NCBI GenBank assembly: GCA_030740795.1
Contig: JASLWO010000039.1
Location: 1-64,000, forward strand
DNA: 64,000 bases
Source of the DNA: Acidimicrobiales bacterium
GTDB lineage: Bacteria; Actinomycetota; Acidimicrobiia; Acidimicrobiales; UBA8592
Direction of reading: 5' to 3'
The position numbers and the translations under genes were made by a program. Each line of letters begins with the position of its first letter. Position 1 is the stretch's first letter. A model generated the notes under the pieces. The model was not told the DNA's origin. It saw only the letters and a program-made list of their open reading frames with translations, and did no database searches. Positions 34,019 to 42,524 of this stretch are shown one piece after another.

Positions 34019-36181
34019 CTACAACGGGATTGATTCCTCTTCAAAAAGCGCAACTGAGACTGGGATAGCGCTCTGAATAGCCTGTCCGGTTATTGGGTCA
34101 AACCCGTTTTCTACATCTATGAGCCGGTTTGTTGGAGCCCCTATATCTCTCACTTTTTCATCTGAAGTGCTTGCTGAACCCCAAGAATGCGCCATTGAAA
34201 TAACTCCTCGGCGAATATCTTTTGCAGCTTTCGCAACTCCAGTTAGCGACGATCGCGGCGATGCGATGATAACAAGATCCTCATCTTTGATATTAAGATC
34301 TTCCATGTCATCTGGATTCATATACGAGTAGTTAGTTGGGGTTTTTTTGTTTAACGCGGAGAGTTCTCCGCCAAGCGAATTGAGGTGGGTTTTGAGTCTT
34401 CTGCTTACAAGCCGGAATGTATGTACATCAGGGTCAAAACCAGTTACGCGTTCAGCTGATGTTTGTTGACCTTGAATCTCTGCAAGTTCGGATAGGTGAT
34501 CTTCTAGCGCTAAGTGGAAACGCCCACTGCTATCAGGATCTGCTGAGTCAATTTGTTGACGGAGGTGTTCTAGTACTTGCCCATTCTTTTCACGGATTTC
34601 ATCAAAAGGCACTAGTGAGTTCGCGTAGACCAGATCTAGGATTTCGTCATCAGATGGCCGTTCCCCACTAGGGATTGCGCCTCCTGGAAGTTCTATTTGT
34701 ATTCCCAATCGTTCAGCTATTTCCCAATACACCTCCCAATCATTTAATAGGTCTCCTTCAGGCTGATCGATAACAGCTTTTGTATAGCAGGCATATGGGG
34801 CTCTGAACCAACGATCCATGAAAGGAGGAACATCTGCTCTTTCAAGACTTAACCTCGGCGGCAGAATGTAATCAGCGAATTGAGCAGTTTGGGTCATTCT
34901 GTGATCAATTGCTACAAGAAGGTCCAAGGCTTCCATTGCTTCAAGGCTTCGAGCTTGATCTGGCCATGCTGCAACAGGGTTTCCTCCATTGGAAATTAAT
35001 GCCTTTATTTGACCTTCGCCTGGTTCGGTAATTTCCTGCGCCAGCGTCGTACATGGCATTTCGCCCCCGTAACCTCTCAACCCTCGGAACCGGCTTTTAG
35101 GGCCTTTCAAAGGGTTAAATGGTCCAAGAACCTGAGCTCTTTTCGGAGTATCTGGTTGTAGGAGACTGCGAGACTCAGATATTTCTCCTGACCGAAGAAA
35201 ACGTCCGCACACTATGTTGAGACAAATCACTAGGTGTTCCATCAAACTCGGATATGGAGACATTGAGGGACCTGTCCCAGTACCAGCATTGCCAGTGGGT
35301 CCTTTCGCAAACAATGTAGCCGCTTCTACTATGTCTTCAGCACGCACATCGCAGCGTTTCGCAGCAAATCCAGGAGTAAAGTCTTTCACTGCTTCTGCAA
35401 GGTTCTCTAAGTGACCTTCGCTAACCCAGTCTTCGCAAAATTCAATATCCTGCATTCCTTGTGTAAGAATAATATTGATGAATGCGGCTAGGAGAGTTGG
35501 GTCCTCCCCTGGTTTAATCTGGAGATGAATATCTGCTTGAGTTGCGAGTTCTGTCCTTCTTGGGTCAACAACGATTAGCTTCATCCCATCTTCTTTTCTT
35601 CTTCGTAAAGTAGTGAAAGGATTGGTCCCTTGTAATCCACCAAATGGGGCGAAACTGGAAACCATGGGGTTGTACCCGATAGCGAGGAGAACATCTAGCT
35701 CGGTGAAGTTTTGCGGCCCTGCTTCCCAAACGCCTGCCCGCATAATTGCAGTTCTTTTCATGGGTTGATCTATAGTCACCGAGGTGTAGTAACTGATTGA
35801 TCCTATGGCTTTGTGGAAAGCTCTTGCTACAGGGTCAGAGGGCGCATTCTGATATCCACCGGTTCCGGTGTATGTAGAGACTGAACTGGGTCCATGGTCA
35901 CGTATTATCTTTTCCAAACGTTCAGCTATTTCATCAAGTGCTTGTGTTGAACTTATTTCTTCGAAATGGCCGTCTGGCATTTTCTTTAATGGGTAGCGAA
36001 TCCGGCTTGGACTATTAATTTGGTCAGGTATCTGCCGACCCTTGACACATGTATAGCCTTCAAAGAGGGGGTCTTCTTCTACCCCATGTATTTTCGCAGG
36101 CTTGCCATCCACGAACTCAACATCAATTGGGCATCCCGCGTGGCAAATCCTGCAGAAAGATCTCTTTATCTCAACTTTCAT
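34019..36181 (-). CDS. Molybdopterin-dependent oxidoreductase with N-terminal [4Fe-4S] site
   Basis: This is a 720-residue member of the DMSO-reductase superfamily. The N-terminus binds a [4Fe-4S] cluster through Cys 10, 13, 17 and 45 (FCRICHAGCP and YTCVKGRQIPDQ). The molybdopterin-binding core contains YNPMVSSFAPFGG, LIVVDPRRTELATQADIHL and KPGEDPTLLAAF, and the C-terminal domain has SPRSSLTGVAKAAKDIRRGV. It lacks a Tat signal, so it is cytoplasmic. Length and layout resemble formate-dehydrogenase alpha or assimilatory-type enzymes, but no partner diaphorase or ferredoxin subunit is adjacent, so the substrate is unknown. Confidence 0.85.
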   Translation of the reverse strand: MKVEIKRSFCRICHAGCPIDVEFVDGKPAKIHGVEEDPLFEGYTCVKGRQIPDQINSPSRIRYPLKKMPDGHFEEISSTQALDEIAERLEKIIRDHGPSSVSTYTGTGGYQNAPSDPVARAFHKAIGSISYYTSVTIDQPMKRTAIMRAGVWEAGPQNFTELDVLLAIGYNPMVSSFAPFGGLQGTNPFTTLRRRKEDGMKLIVVDPRRTELATQADIHLQIKPGEDPTLLAAFINIILTQGMQDIEFCEDWVSEGHLENLAEAVKDFTPGFAAKRCDVRAEDIVEAATLFAKGPTGNAGTGTGPSMSPYPSLMEHLVICLNIVCGRFLRSGEISESRSLLQPDTPKRAQVLGPFNPLKGPKSRFRGLRGYGGEMPCTTLAQEITEPGEGQIKALISNGGNPVAAWPDQARSLEAMEALDLLVAIDHRMTQTAQFADYILPPRLSLERADVPPFMDRWFRAPYACYTKAVIDQPEGDLLNDWEVYWEIAERLGIQIELPGGAIPSGERPSDDEILDLVYANSLVPFDEIREKNGQVLEHLRQQIDSADPDSSGRFHLALEDHLSELAEIQGQQTSAERVTGFDPDVHTFRLVSRRLKTHLNSLGGELSALNKKTPTNYSYMNPDDMEDLNIKDEDLVIIASPRSSLTGVAKAAKDIRRGVISMAHSWGSASTSDEKVRDIGAPTNRLIDVENGFDPITGQAIQSAIPVSVALFEEESIPL

Positions 36182-36229
36182 GGACTCAACCCCTATTTCC
36201 TTTAGGCAAATAAGAAACTTTTGGTCTCC

Positions 36230-36544
36230 TTAACTTAGCCGATGACTAGCATCAATTCTCTTAGCGGCAAGCCAGATGCATAGTTCTGGGTCCGCTTCGT
36301 ATAGTTCACCTTCAATCCAACGTCCCTCTCCATCAAAGAAACCGATGACGCCTTCTTTTGTCGTTACCTTTATTCTATTCTCAGCTCCGGTAAGGATGAT
36401 GACGCGAGCCTCAGTTTCTGCGATTTTAAGGTTCTCATAAAGTTGTTCAATCATCGGAAACGTCATTGCGTTCCGTCGGCGGGGATTATTAATGGTTATT
36501 GTGGCTATCCCATCATTGTCGCAGTGATAATCCGTAGTCGTCAT
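36230..36544 (-). CDS. Crotonase N-terminal fragment fused to an unidentified C-terminal segment
   Basis: The first ~56 residues look like the start of an enoyl-CoA hydratase (IATITINNPRRRNAMTF, then ARVIILTGAEN). A full crotonase has about 260 residues and would continue with the oxyanion-hole region. Here the protein instead switches to RIKVTTKEGVIGFFDGEGRW and EGELYEADPELCIWLAA, which are not crotonase sequence, and ends at residue 104. The second part looks like a small compact domain. It may be a remnant fused to another gene, or a genuine small protein. It lies 48 nt upstream of the molybdopterin enzyme on the same strand. Confidence 0.6.
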   Translation of the reverse strand: MTTTDYHCDNDGIATITINNPRRRNAMTFPMIEQLYENLKIAETEARVIILTGAENRIKVTTKEGVIGFFDGEGRWIEGELYEADPELCIWLAAKRIDASHRLS

Positions 36545-36620
36545 CTCTCAATTCTAGACGACTACTTGATTCGATCAAAAGACGCCCATAACGTAAGACG
36601 TTTGATTCTGCTGCTAAACC

Positions 36621-37154
36621 ATGGAGATGGCACTATCTCCTATCGTTGGAACGTTGGCGTACATCTTGAATGAAGAAACGGATGAGGTTCTTTTAATTCG
36701 TCGCGACAGTAGGCCCAATGATGATCATTTCGGAAAGGTAAACGGGTTGGGAGGAAAGGTTGAGACTAATGAGCATATTCTTTCAGGCCTTCGGAGAGAG
36801 ATCCTTGAGGAAGCGGACATTACCATTCGTTCAATGCAGTTACGGGGTGTTATTACGTGGACTGATTTTGGGCCAAAAAGAGAAGATTGGCTTGGGTTCA
36901 TCTTTCTTGTCCGAGATTGGGACGGCAACCCAAAAGCCTTCAATGATGAGGGGTCATTGGAATGGGTGCCCAAACAAAATCTTCTTAACGCCTGTAGCAG
37001 CGACTCATTGACCCGGAAGGAAATGAACCTTCCATTGTGGGAAGGAGACCGCTATTTCATTCCATTGGTCTTCGACAATGATCCACGGACTTTCTATGGG
37101 CTCATGCCTTATGATGGTAAATCTTTTGAAAGCTGGAGTTACGAAAGATTATAG
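36621..37154 (+). CDS. Nudix hydrolase, MutT-like
   Basis: This 177-residue Nudix protein has the box GGKVETNEHILSGLRREI followed by LEEADI, matching the family pattern. Upstream LIRRDSRPNDDHFGKVNGLGG resembles 8-oxo-dGTP or 2-hydroxy-dATP hydrolases of the MutT/MTH1 type, and the C-terminus GDRYFIPLVFDNDPRTFYG also resembles that group. It is probably a nucleotide-pool cleaning enzyme (inference). ATG 36621 or 36627 starts it. It converges on the lysR gene with an 8-nt gap. Confidence 0.87.
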   Translation: MEMALSPIVGTLAYILNEETDEVLLIRRDSRPNDDHFGKVNGLGGKVETNEHILSGLRREILEEADITIRSMQLRGVITWTDFGPKREDWLGFIFLVRDWDGNPKAFNDEGSLEWVPKQNLLNACSSDSLTRKEMNLPLWEGDRYFIPLVFDNDPRTFYGLMPYDGKSFESWSYERL

Positions 37155-37162
37155 AATTTTTT

Positions 37163-38035
37163 CTAATTTTTTTGCAGGAGTTCTTTGAGTGCCGTTGCGG
37201 ATGGGGATTGAGCTGCGTTTCTTCGGGTCGCTAAAACTAAATTTCGTGTTCCTAATACGATGCTTGGGTGTAAAGGTCGTGGACCTGATTCCGCTTGAGC
37301 ATTTGGAAGGACCGTCCATCCAATTCCGAGGTTTACCATTTCTTTAAGGACTTCTGGTTGAGGAGAGTCAGCTACGACAATGACTGGTGCCCCCTTATGA
37401 CTCAACGCATTTGAGATAATTTGACGCGTATTAGAGTCCTCGGGGAAAAGCACCCAAGGCCCCCAATCTGCTGGTTTCCCTAAACTCCCTCCACCTGGCT
37501 TATATACAGAAAGTTCTTCCGTTAATAACGGTTGAATTTCTATTCCGGAAATATCACTTTGTGGTTGTACGCATACAACGAGGTCTAGTTGTCCTCTGGA
37601 AAGGGCTTCAATCAAAGGTCTTGATGGGCCGACACGTAAATGGAAATCAAGCGATGGGTGGTCGCTGCGGAATTGTTGTAGAACGTCAGGGAAATGATTG
37701 ACTGCTGCTATATCTATCATCCCTATACGAAGCGCCCCTTCGTCAGCGCTATTCATTCTTTCTGCCCAACGGCACAAGTCACTAGTAAGGGCTACTACTT
37801 GGCGAGCATGATCCAAAACAACTCCGGCACTCGGGTGTAGAGTTCGGCGCCTTCCAACACGTTCAAACAGCGGCACTCCTACTCTTCGCTCAAGTTCAGC
37901 TAACCCCTGTGAAAGAGCTGAAGGGGTTACGCCAACTGACACTGCAGCGTCTGCCCATGTTTGTTCCTCTGCGATAGCGACCAAGTATTCTAATTGTCTG
38001 ATTGAGAGATCTGGTAAGGCAAGCACAGACTGCAT
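37163..38035 (-). CDS. LysR family transcriptional regulator
   Basis: This 290-residue regulator has an N-terminal winged helix (residues about 12-70) with LVAIAEEQTWADAAVSVGVT and PSALSQGLAELERRVGVPLF, followed by the LysR substrate-binding domain opening GALRIGMIDIAAV. It is divergent from inositol-3-phosphate synthase with a 59-nt gap containing an inverted repeat next to its own start. Divergent placement with an LTTR-type site commonly means control of the neighbour and self-control; the effector is unknown. Confidence 0.9.
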   Translation of the reverse strand: MQSVLALPDLSIRQLEYLVAIAEEQTWADAAVSVGVTPSALSQGLAELERRVGVPLFERVGRRRTLHPSAGVVLDHARQVVALTSDLCRWAERMNSADEGALRIGMIDIAAVNHFPDVLQQFRSDHPSLDFHLRVGPSRPLIEALSRGQLDLVVCVQPQSDISGIEIQPLLTEELSVYKPGGGSLGKPADWGPWVLFPEDSNTRQIISNALSHKGAPVIVVADSPQPEVLKEMVNLGIGWTVLPNAQAESGPRPLHPSIVLGTRNLVLATRRNAAQSPSATALKELLQKN

Positions 38036-38039
38036 TATA

Positions 38040-38056
38040 GTTAAGTTTTGCTTAAC
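38040..38056. promoter_or_regulatory. LysR-type inverted repeat between lysR and ino1
   Basis: GTTAAG and CTTAAC are separated by five bases (TTTTG) and lie four bases before the lysR ATG. The flanking sequence is AT-rich. This fits an LTTR box controlling the divergent ino1 gene and repressing lysR itself. Role is inferred from position. Confidence 0.5.
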
Positions 38057-38094
38057 AATATATGTTTTTTGTTTACATTTGCTAATATTTCAAC

Positions 38095-39396
38095 ATGAAC
38101 TCAAAAGACATAAAACCAGCAAATGGCAAACTCGGCGTACTCACACCAGGAATGGGTGCAGTCGCCTCAACCTTCATCGCGGGGGTGTTAGCAGCTCGCA
38201 AAGGACTGAAGCCGCCCATAGGGTCAATCAGTCAAATGGCTCATATTCGCCTCGGAACAAAAGCAGATGACCGAAATCCTTTAATAAGGGAATTCGTTCC
38301 CTTGGCAGACCTTGGAGATCTTGTTTTTGGCGGATGGGACCCAATCTCACCCAACGTATTAGAGGCTGCACGGACAGCAGGGGTCCTTGATGGAGATGAC
38401 CTCTCTGAGATCTCCGGAGATCTTGAATCTATCATCCCGATGGAAGCAGTCTTTGACCAGAAATGGGTTTCAAGACTCGATGGGGTTCGGGTCAAAAATT
38501 TAGATAGCAAATGGGATCAAGCAGAAGCCCTCATCCAAGATATAGCGAATTTCAAAGAAGAAAATGAATGTGACAGGCTTGTAATGGTCTGGTGCGGATC
38601 AACAGAAGCATTCCAGGAACCTAGTGACGTACATGCATCAGTCGCAGCTTTTGAGGAAGGTCTTCGCAATAACGACCCGAATATCTCCCCTAGCCAAATT
38701 TACGCATACGCTGCTCTCCAGTCCGACGTACCATTTGCCAATGGCGCCCCGAACCTGAGCTGCGATTTGGACTGCATAGTGGAACTTTCAGAAGCTAGAG
38801 GAGTCCCAATAGCAGGAAAGGACTTCAAGACGGGTCAAACGCTGATGAAGACACTTCTAGCACCAGGATTCAAAGCCCGCATGCTTGGACTTGAAGGCTG
38901 GTACTCAACCAACATTCTTGGCAATAGGGATGGAGAAGTCCTTGATGCTCCAGAAAACTTCAAATCTAAGGAAGTTTCCAAATTAGGAGTACTTGACACA
39001 ATTCTTCAACCTGAGCTCTACCCGGACCTATACGGAGATATTCATCATGTCGTGAGAATCAATTATTACCCTCCTCGTGGAGACAACAAAGAAGGATGGG
39101 ACAACATAGATATCTTTGGGTGGTTGGGATACCCGATGCAGATCAAAGTTGATTTCCTATGCAGAGATTCAATTCTTGCAGCCCCAATAGTTCTTGATTT
39201 GGCACTATTTATGGACCTAGCGCACAGAGCAGGGGAATCCGGAGTGCAAGAATGGCTCAGTTTCTACCTAAAGGCACCGCAATCTTCCACTGATAACGGA
39301 CCTGAACATGACCTGTTCATCCAACAGACAAAACTGAAGAACACTCTTCGAGAGTGGATGGGAGAAGAACCCGTCACCCACAGCGAAGCAGGATAA
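38095..39396 (+). CDS. ino1: Inositol-3-phosphate synthase
   Basis: The enzyme converts glucose-6-phosphate to myo-inositol-3-phosphate with NAD, supplying inositol for phosphatidylinositol and mycothiol in actinobacteria. The 433-residue protein opens with a nucleotide-binding GVLTPGMGAVASTFIAG and contains FGGWDPISPNVLEAA, GKDFKTGQTLMKTLLAPGF, the STNILGNRDGEVLDAPENF block and HHVVRINYYPPRGDNKE. All are hallmark regions of the family. ATG 38095 starts it. The divergent LysR gene may regulate it. Confidence 0.94.
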   Translation: MNSKDIKPANGKLGVLTPGMGAVASTFIAGVLAARKGLKPPIGSISQMAHIRLGTKADDRNPLIREFVPLADLGDLVFGGWDPISPNVLEAARTAGVLDGDDLSEISGDLESIIPMEAVFDQKWVSRLDGVRVKNLDSKWDQAEALIQDIANFKEENECDRLVMVWCGSTEAFQEPSDVHASVAAFEEGLRNNDPNISPSQIYAYAALQSDVPFANGAPNLSCDLDCIVELSEARGVPIAGKDFKTGQTLMKTLLAPGFKARMLGLEGWYSTNILGNRDGEVLDAPENFKSKEVSKLGVLDTILQPELYPDLYGDIHHVVRINYYPPRGDNKEGWDNIDIFGWLGYPMQIKVDFLCRDSILAAPIVLDLALFMDLAHRAGESGVQEWLSFYLKAPQSSTDNGPEHDLFIQQTKLKNTLREWMGEEPVTHSEAG

Positions 39397-39404
39397 TAAA
39401 ACCA

Positions 39405-40328
39405 TTACTGTGTTGGGACGACCCCACCAGCTTCAACCCATTCAGCAATTATCTTTCCAGCCTCATTCGGGCTGTAAACATCTTCTTCGTAACTCCATTG
39501 ACCATTCCCCGCATAATGCAAGATGACATGGACATTGAATGAGTAATCTTTATCTCCGCCTTTTGGATCAGGAAGACAGTTCGGGATGAGTGCTATTACT
39601 CGATTTCCATCAATCATGTAATGATCAATTGGAAAAGTCATTTCAGGGAACGGACCCATTGTGCTAGTTATCCATTCTCGTATCTCTTCCCTACCTGAGA
39701 ATTTCCCATAATGGTGCTCAAAGTATCTAGCATCTTCGGTGAACTGGTCAGCCCATTGATCCCAATCACCCGTTTCAACGGCTAGAGAACCTCGTTGAGA
39801 GTACAGAAGAAACTCGCGTTCTACCTCTTCTCTCGGAAATGCTGGTTCAGGCACGGTAGGAGCCCAATCCTCTATTCCTTTTAATGACCTGTTAATGGGC
39901 GTTTCAATCCGCCCCCCATCATTAAACCATTCTCCCCAGACACGTTTGGCATCCGCAGGGTTATAGAAATCTTCCTCATAATTCCATTTCCCATCCCCCG
40001 CATATTGCAGAATTGTTGTATTCGGAAAACCGTATCGCTTGCCTGTTCCAGTTGAGTCTGGAAGGTTGTTCCAGATGTATAGAGCTACTCTGTCATCTTG
40101 GATCACCCACCATTCCATCCACAAAGACATGTTGGGGTAATCCTTCATGGTGGAAACTATCCAATCGGTAATTTCTTCTCTTCCATTAAATTCACCAAGA
40201 AAATGTTCAACATAATGCGCGTCTTCCGTAAACAGTGAACCCCACCCTTCCCAATCATGATTCAAAACGCCACGTTGTCGATATTCATCGAAAGCAGCCT
40301 GTATTTCTTCTTCGGAGTACTCCCCCAT
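39405..40328 (-). CDS. Tandem SnoaL-like (NTF2-fold) protein
   Basis: The 307-residue protein consists of two similar NTF2-fold units, about residues 5-140 and 163-300. The repeats align: FTEDAHYVEHFLGEFNGREE with FTEDARYFEHHYGKFSGREE, and GKWNYEEDFYNP with GQWSYEEDVYSP. Single SnoaL-like domains act as polyketide cyclases, hydratases or isomerases; no function can be fixed here. ATG 40328 has GAGG 5 nt upstream and is preferred over the in-frame 40397. It converges on ino1 with an 8-nt gap. Confidence 0.8.
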   Translation of the reverse strand: MGEYSEEEIQAAFDEYRQRGVLNHDWEGWGSLFTEDAHYVEHFLGEFNGREEITDWIVSTMKDYPNMSLWMEWWVIQDDRVALYIWNNLPDSTGTGKRYGFPNTTILQYAGDGKWNYEEDFYNPADAKRVWGEWFNDGGRIETPINRSLKGIEDWAPTVPEPAFPREEVEREFLLYSQRGSLAVETGDWDQWADQFTEDARYFEHHYGKFSGREEIREWITSTMGPFPEMTFPIDHYMIDGNRVIALIPNCLPDPKGGDKDYSFNVHVILHYAGNGQWSYEEDVYSPNEAGKIIAEWVEAGGVVPTQ

Positions 40329-40451
40329 GGAGACCTCGCCCTTAAAACTAGAATTGAACTCTAGGTCTAGATTCCCACGACGAATGAGAAAACTCAAGAT
40401 TGGGGTCCCTCATTTCTGCAATCACTTAGAATCTGCGGTAAATATATATAC

Positions 40452-41234
40452 ATGATTATTGTTGTTTCCCCAGCCAAAGCTCTTGACTTTGAGTCTCCGC
40501 TATCGACTCAAAAAAATAGCGACCCTGCCCACTTAAAGAGAAGTTCAGAACTTGTAGAGGTTCTATCAAACAAATCCCCTGACGATCTCCGTTCACTTAT
40601 GTCTATCTCTGAGTCACTCGCAGACCTGAACTTTGAGAGATACCAAGACTGGACTCTTCCCTTTACCGTTGACAACGCCCGACCTGCCGTTCTTTCTTTC
40701 AGTGGCGACACATACATAGGTTTAGATGCAGGTTCTTCCTTCTCGGAAAGCGATTATGACTTCGCTCAAGGAACTCTTCGGATTCTTTCTGGACTTTACG
40801 GAGTTCTTAGACCCCTTGACCTGATTCAACCATATCGATTAGAGATGGGAACCAAATTGGAAACCGACAGCGGATCCAATCTTTACGATTACTGGGGGGA
40901 AACTATAACCAACTCTTTGAACGATGACTTAGGTCAAAGCCCTGGTGAAAATATTTTGGTGAACCTTGCGTCAAATGAATATTTCAAATCTGTCCATACA
41001 TCCCAATTACAGTGCAATGTTGTTACCCCTTCTTTCCTTGACCGGAAAGAAGAAGGCGATTACAAGACAGTGAGTTTTTATGCGAAACGCGCTCGAGGGT
41101 CAATGGCTTCGTGGATTATCCGGAATCGAGTCTCTTCATCTAAAGATTTCTCGGATTTCGCTGAGAATGGGTACAAGTTTTGCGAAAACCGTTCAAGCAG
41201 CGATTCCCCTGTTTTCATTAGAACAAACGTCTAG
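40452..41234 (+). CDS. yaaA: YaaA (DUF328/UPF0246) peroxide-stress protein
   Basis: YaaA in E. coli lowers free iron during peroxide stress, and its fold includes a DNA-binding-like cleft. The 260-residue protein begins MIIVVSPAKALDFESP, has NFERYQDW, SGLYGVLRPLDLIQPYRLEM and NLASNEYFKSV, and ends with the AKRARGSMASWII segment. All are family hallmarks. It stands alone, and its link to the Fe-S genes at 5-9 kb is not supported by position. Confidence 0.93.
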   Translation: MIIVVSPAKALDFESPLSTQKNSDPAHLKRSSELVEVLSNKSPDDLRSLMSISESLADLNFERYQDWTLPFTVDNARPAVLSFSGDTYIGLDAGSSFSESDYDFAQGTLRILSGLYGVLRPLDLIQPYRLEMGTKLETDSGSNLYDYWGETITNSLNDDLGQSPGENILVNLASNEYFKSVHTSQLQCNVVTPSFLDRKEEGDYKTVSFYAKRARGSMASWIIRNRVSSSKDFSDFAENGYKFCENRSSSDSPVFIRTNV

Positions 41235-41288
41235 CTGGTTCTTTCTTCATGGCAAGTAAAGTCGCTAGCCAATAATGGTTCCTGTTGC

Positions 41289-42524
41289 ATGAATCTCAAG
41301 ACCTATTGCCTTGTTACTGGGGCTTACTGGAGCCTTACCTTAACGGACGGAGCCTTACGGATGATAGTTTTGCTCCATTTCCACGAACTGGGTTATGGCC
41401 CGCTTGAATTAAGTTTCCTTTTCCTTGTTTACGAACTTATGGGTGTTATAACTAATCTTTTCGGAGGTTGGGCGGGTGCTAAATCTGGCTTGGACCGCAC
41501 TCTCAAGGCTGGTTTAGGGATTCAGGTTTTTGCCCTTATGGCAATTTCTTTCGTTGATGCAGGTTGGGGCAAAGCCTTTTCAGTTCTCTTTGTCATGGCC
41601 TGCCAAGGCCTATCTGGCATAGCGAAAGATCTCACAAAGATGAGTTCGAAAAGCGCAGTGAAGTTCGTTGTGCCAAATGGTGTAGACGATCGGCAACAAT
41701 CAAAGCTATTTAAGTGGGTTGCAATTCTTACTGGTTCAAAGAACGCTTTGAAGGGCGCGGGGTTTTTCATAGGAGGGGCACTACTATCCTGGTTAAGTTA
41801 CCGAATCGCGCTTATAACAATGGCGTCATTGGTAGCTGTTTCGTTGATTCTGGTGATTTTGTTCCTGGAGGACAACATCGGAAAGTCTGAGAAATTGGAG
41901 CGTGACCGGTTACTGGCTTCACGCTACCCTGCTGTTAACCGTCTATCATTTGCTAGGTTTTTTCTTTTCGGGGCGAGAGATATTTGGTTTGTTGTCGCTC
42001 TGCCGGTTTTTCTCAATGAGGATTTGGGTTGGTCTTATGAGGGGATAGGTGGATTCCTGGCAGCGTGGGTAATTGGTTATGGCATGGTCCAATCCGGAGC
42101 GCCAGCCATGATGAGGTTAATGCAGGCTTCTGACACTGTTGGGGCTTCGGCTAAGCGTTGGGCTGCTGTATTGTGCGCATTTACCGGTGTGATTTCAATT
42201 CTCGTAGCGAACAACATCGCAAGAAACACGGTGGTGGTTGCTGGCCTGCTGGTTTTCGGTTTCCTCTTCGCCATGAATTCTTCTTTGCATTCTTTTCTGG
42301 TCCTTGCATACATTGATGACGACGATGACGTAGCTGTTAACGTCGGACTCTATTATGCTGCGAATGCTGCAGGGAGATTTGTCGGAACGCTTTTATCAGG
42401 ATTGGCTTACCTCTGGGGCGGGTTGACGCTTGCCCTGTTGTTTTCAACAGGGTTCCTTATGATTAATTGGGTTCTATCTCTAAGCTTCCCGCTAACGGTT
42501 CCGAATCGAACAGAAATGCGTTAA
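41289..42524 (+). CDS. arsJ: MFS transporter, ArsJ-like organoarsenical exporter
   Basis: ArsJ exports 1-arseno-3-phosphoglycerate made by a partner glyceraldehyde-3-phosphate dehydrogenase. The 411-residue MFS protein has the ArsJ-typical opening VTGAYWSLTLTDGALRMIVL, then LHFHELGYGPLELSFLFL, GVITNLFGGWAGAKSGL and a central segment GIAKDLTKMSSKSAVKFV. Eleven to twelve hydrophobic spans are apparent. No gapdh, arsR or other ars gene is adjacent, which is unusual for arsJ. ATG 41289 starts it; the stop overlaps that of the next gene by TTAA. Confidence 0.85.
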   Translation: MNLKTYCLVTGAYWSLTLTDGALRMIVLLHFHELGYGPLELSFLFLVYELMGVITNLFGGWAGAKSGLDRTLKAGLGIQVFALMAISFVDAGWGKAFSVLFVMACQGLSGIAKDLTKMSSKSAVKFVVPNGVDDRQQSKLFKWVAILTGSKNALKGAGFFIGGALLSWLSYRIALITMASLVAVSLILVILFLEDNIGKSEKLERDRLLASRYPAVNRLSFARFFLFGARDIWFVVALPVFLNEDLGWSYEGIGGFLAAWVIGYGMVQSGAPAMMRLMQASDTVGASAKRWAAVLCAFTGVISILVANNIARNTVVVAGLLVFGFLFAMNSSLHSFLVLAYIDDDDDVAVNVGLYYAANAAGRFVGTLLSGLAYLWGGLTLALLFSTGFLMINWVLSLSFPLTVPNRTEMR

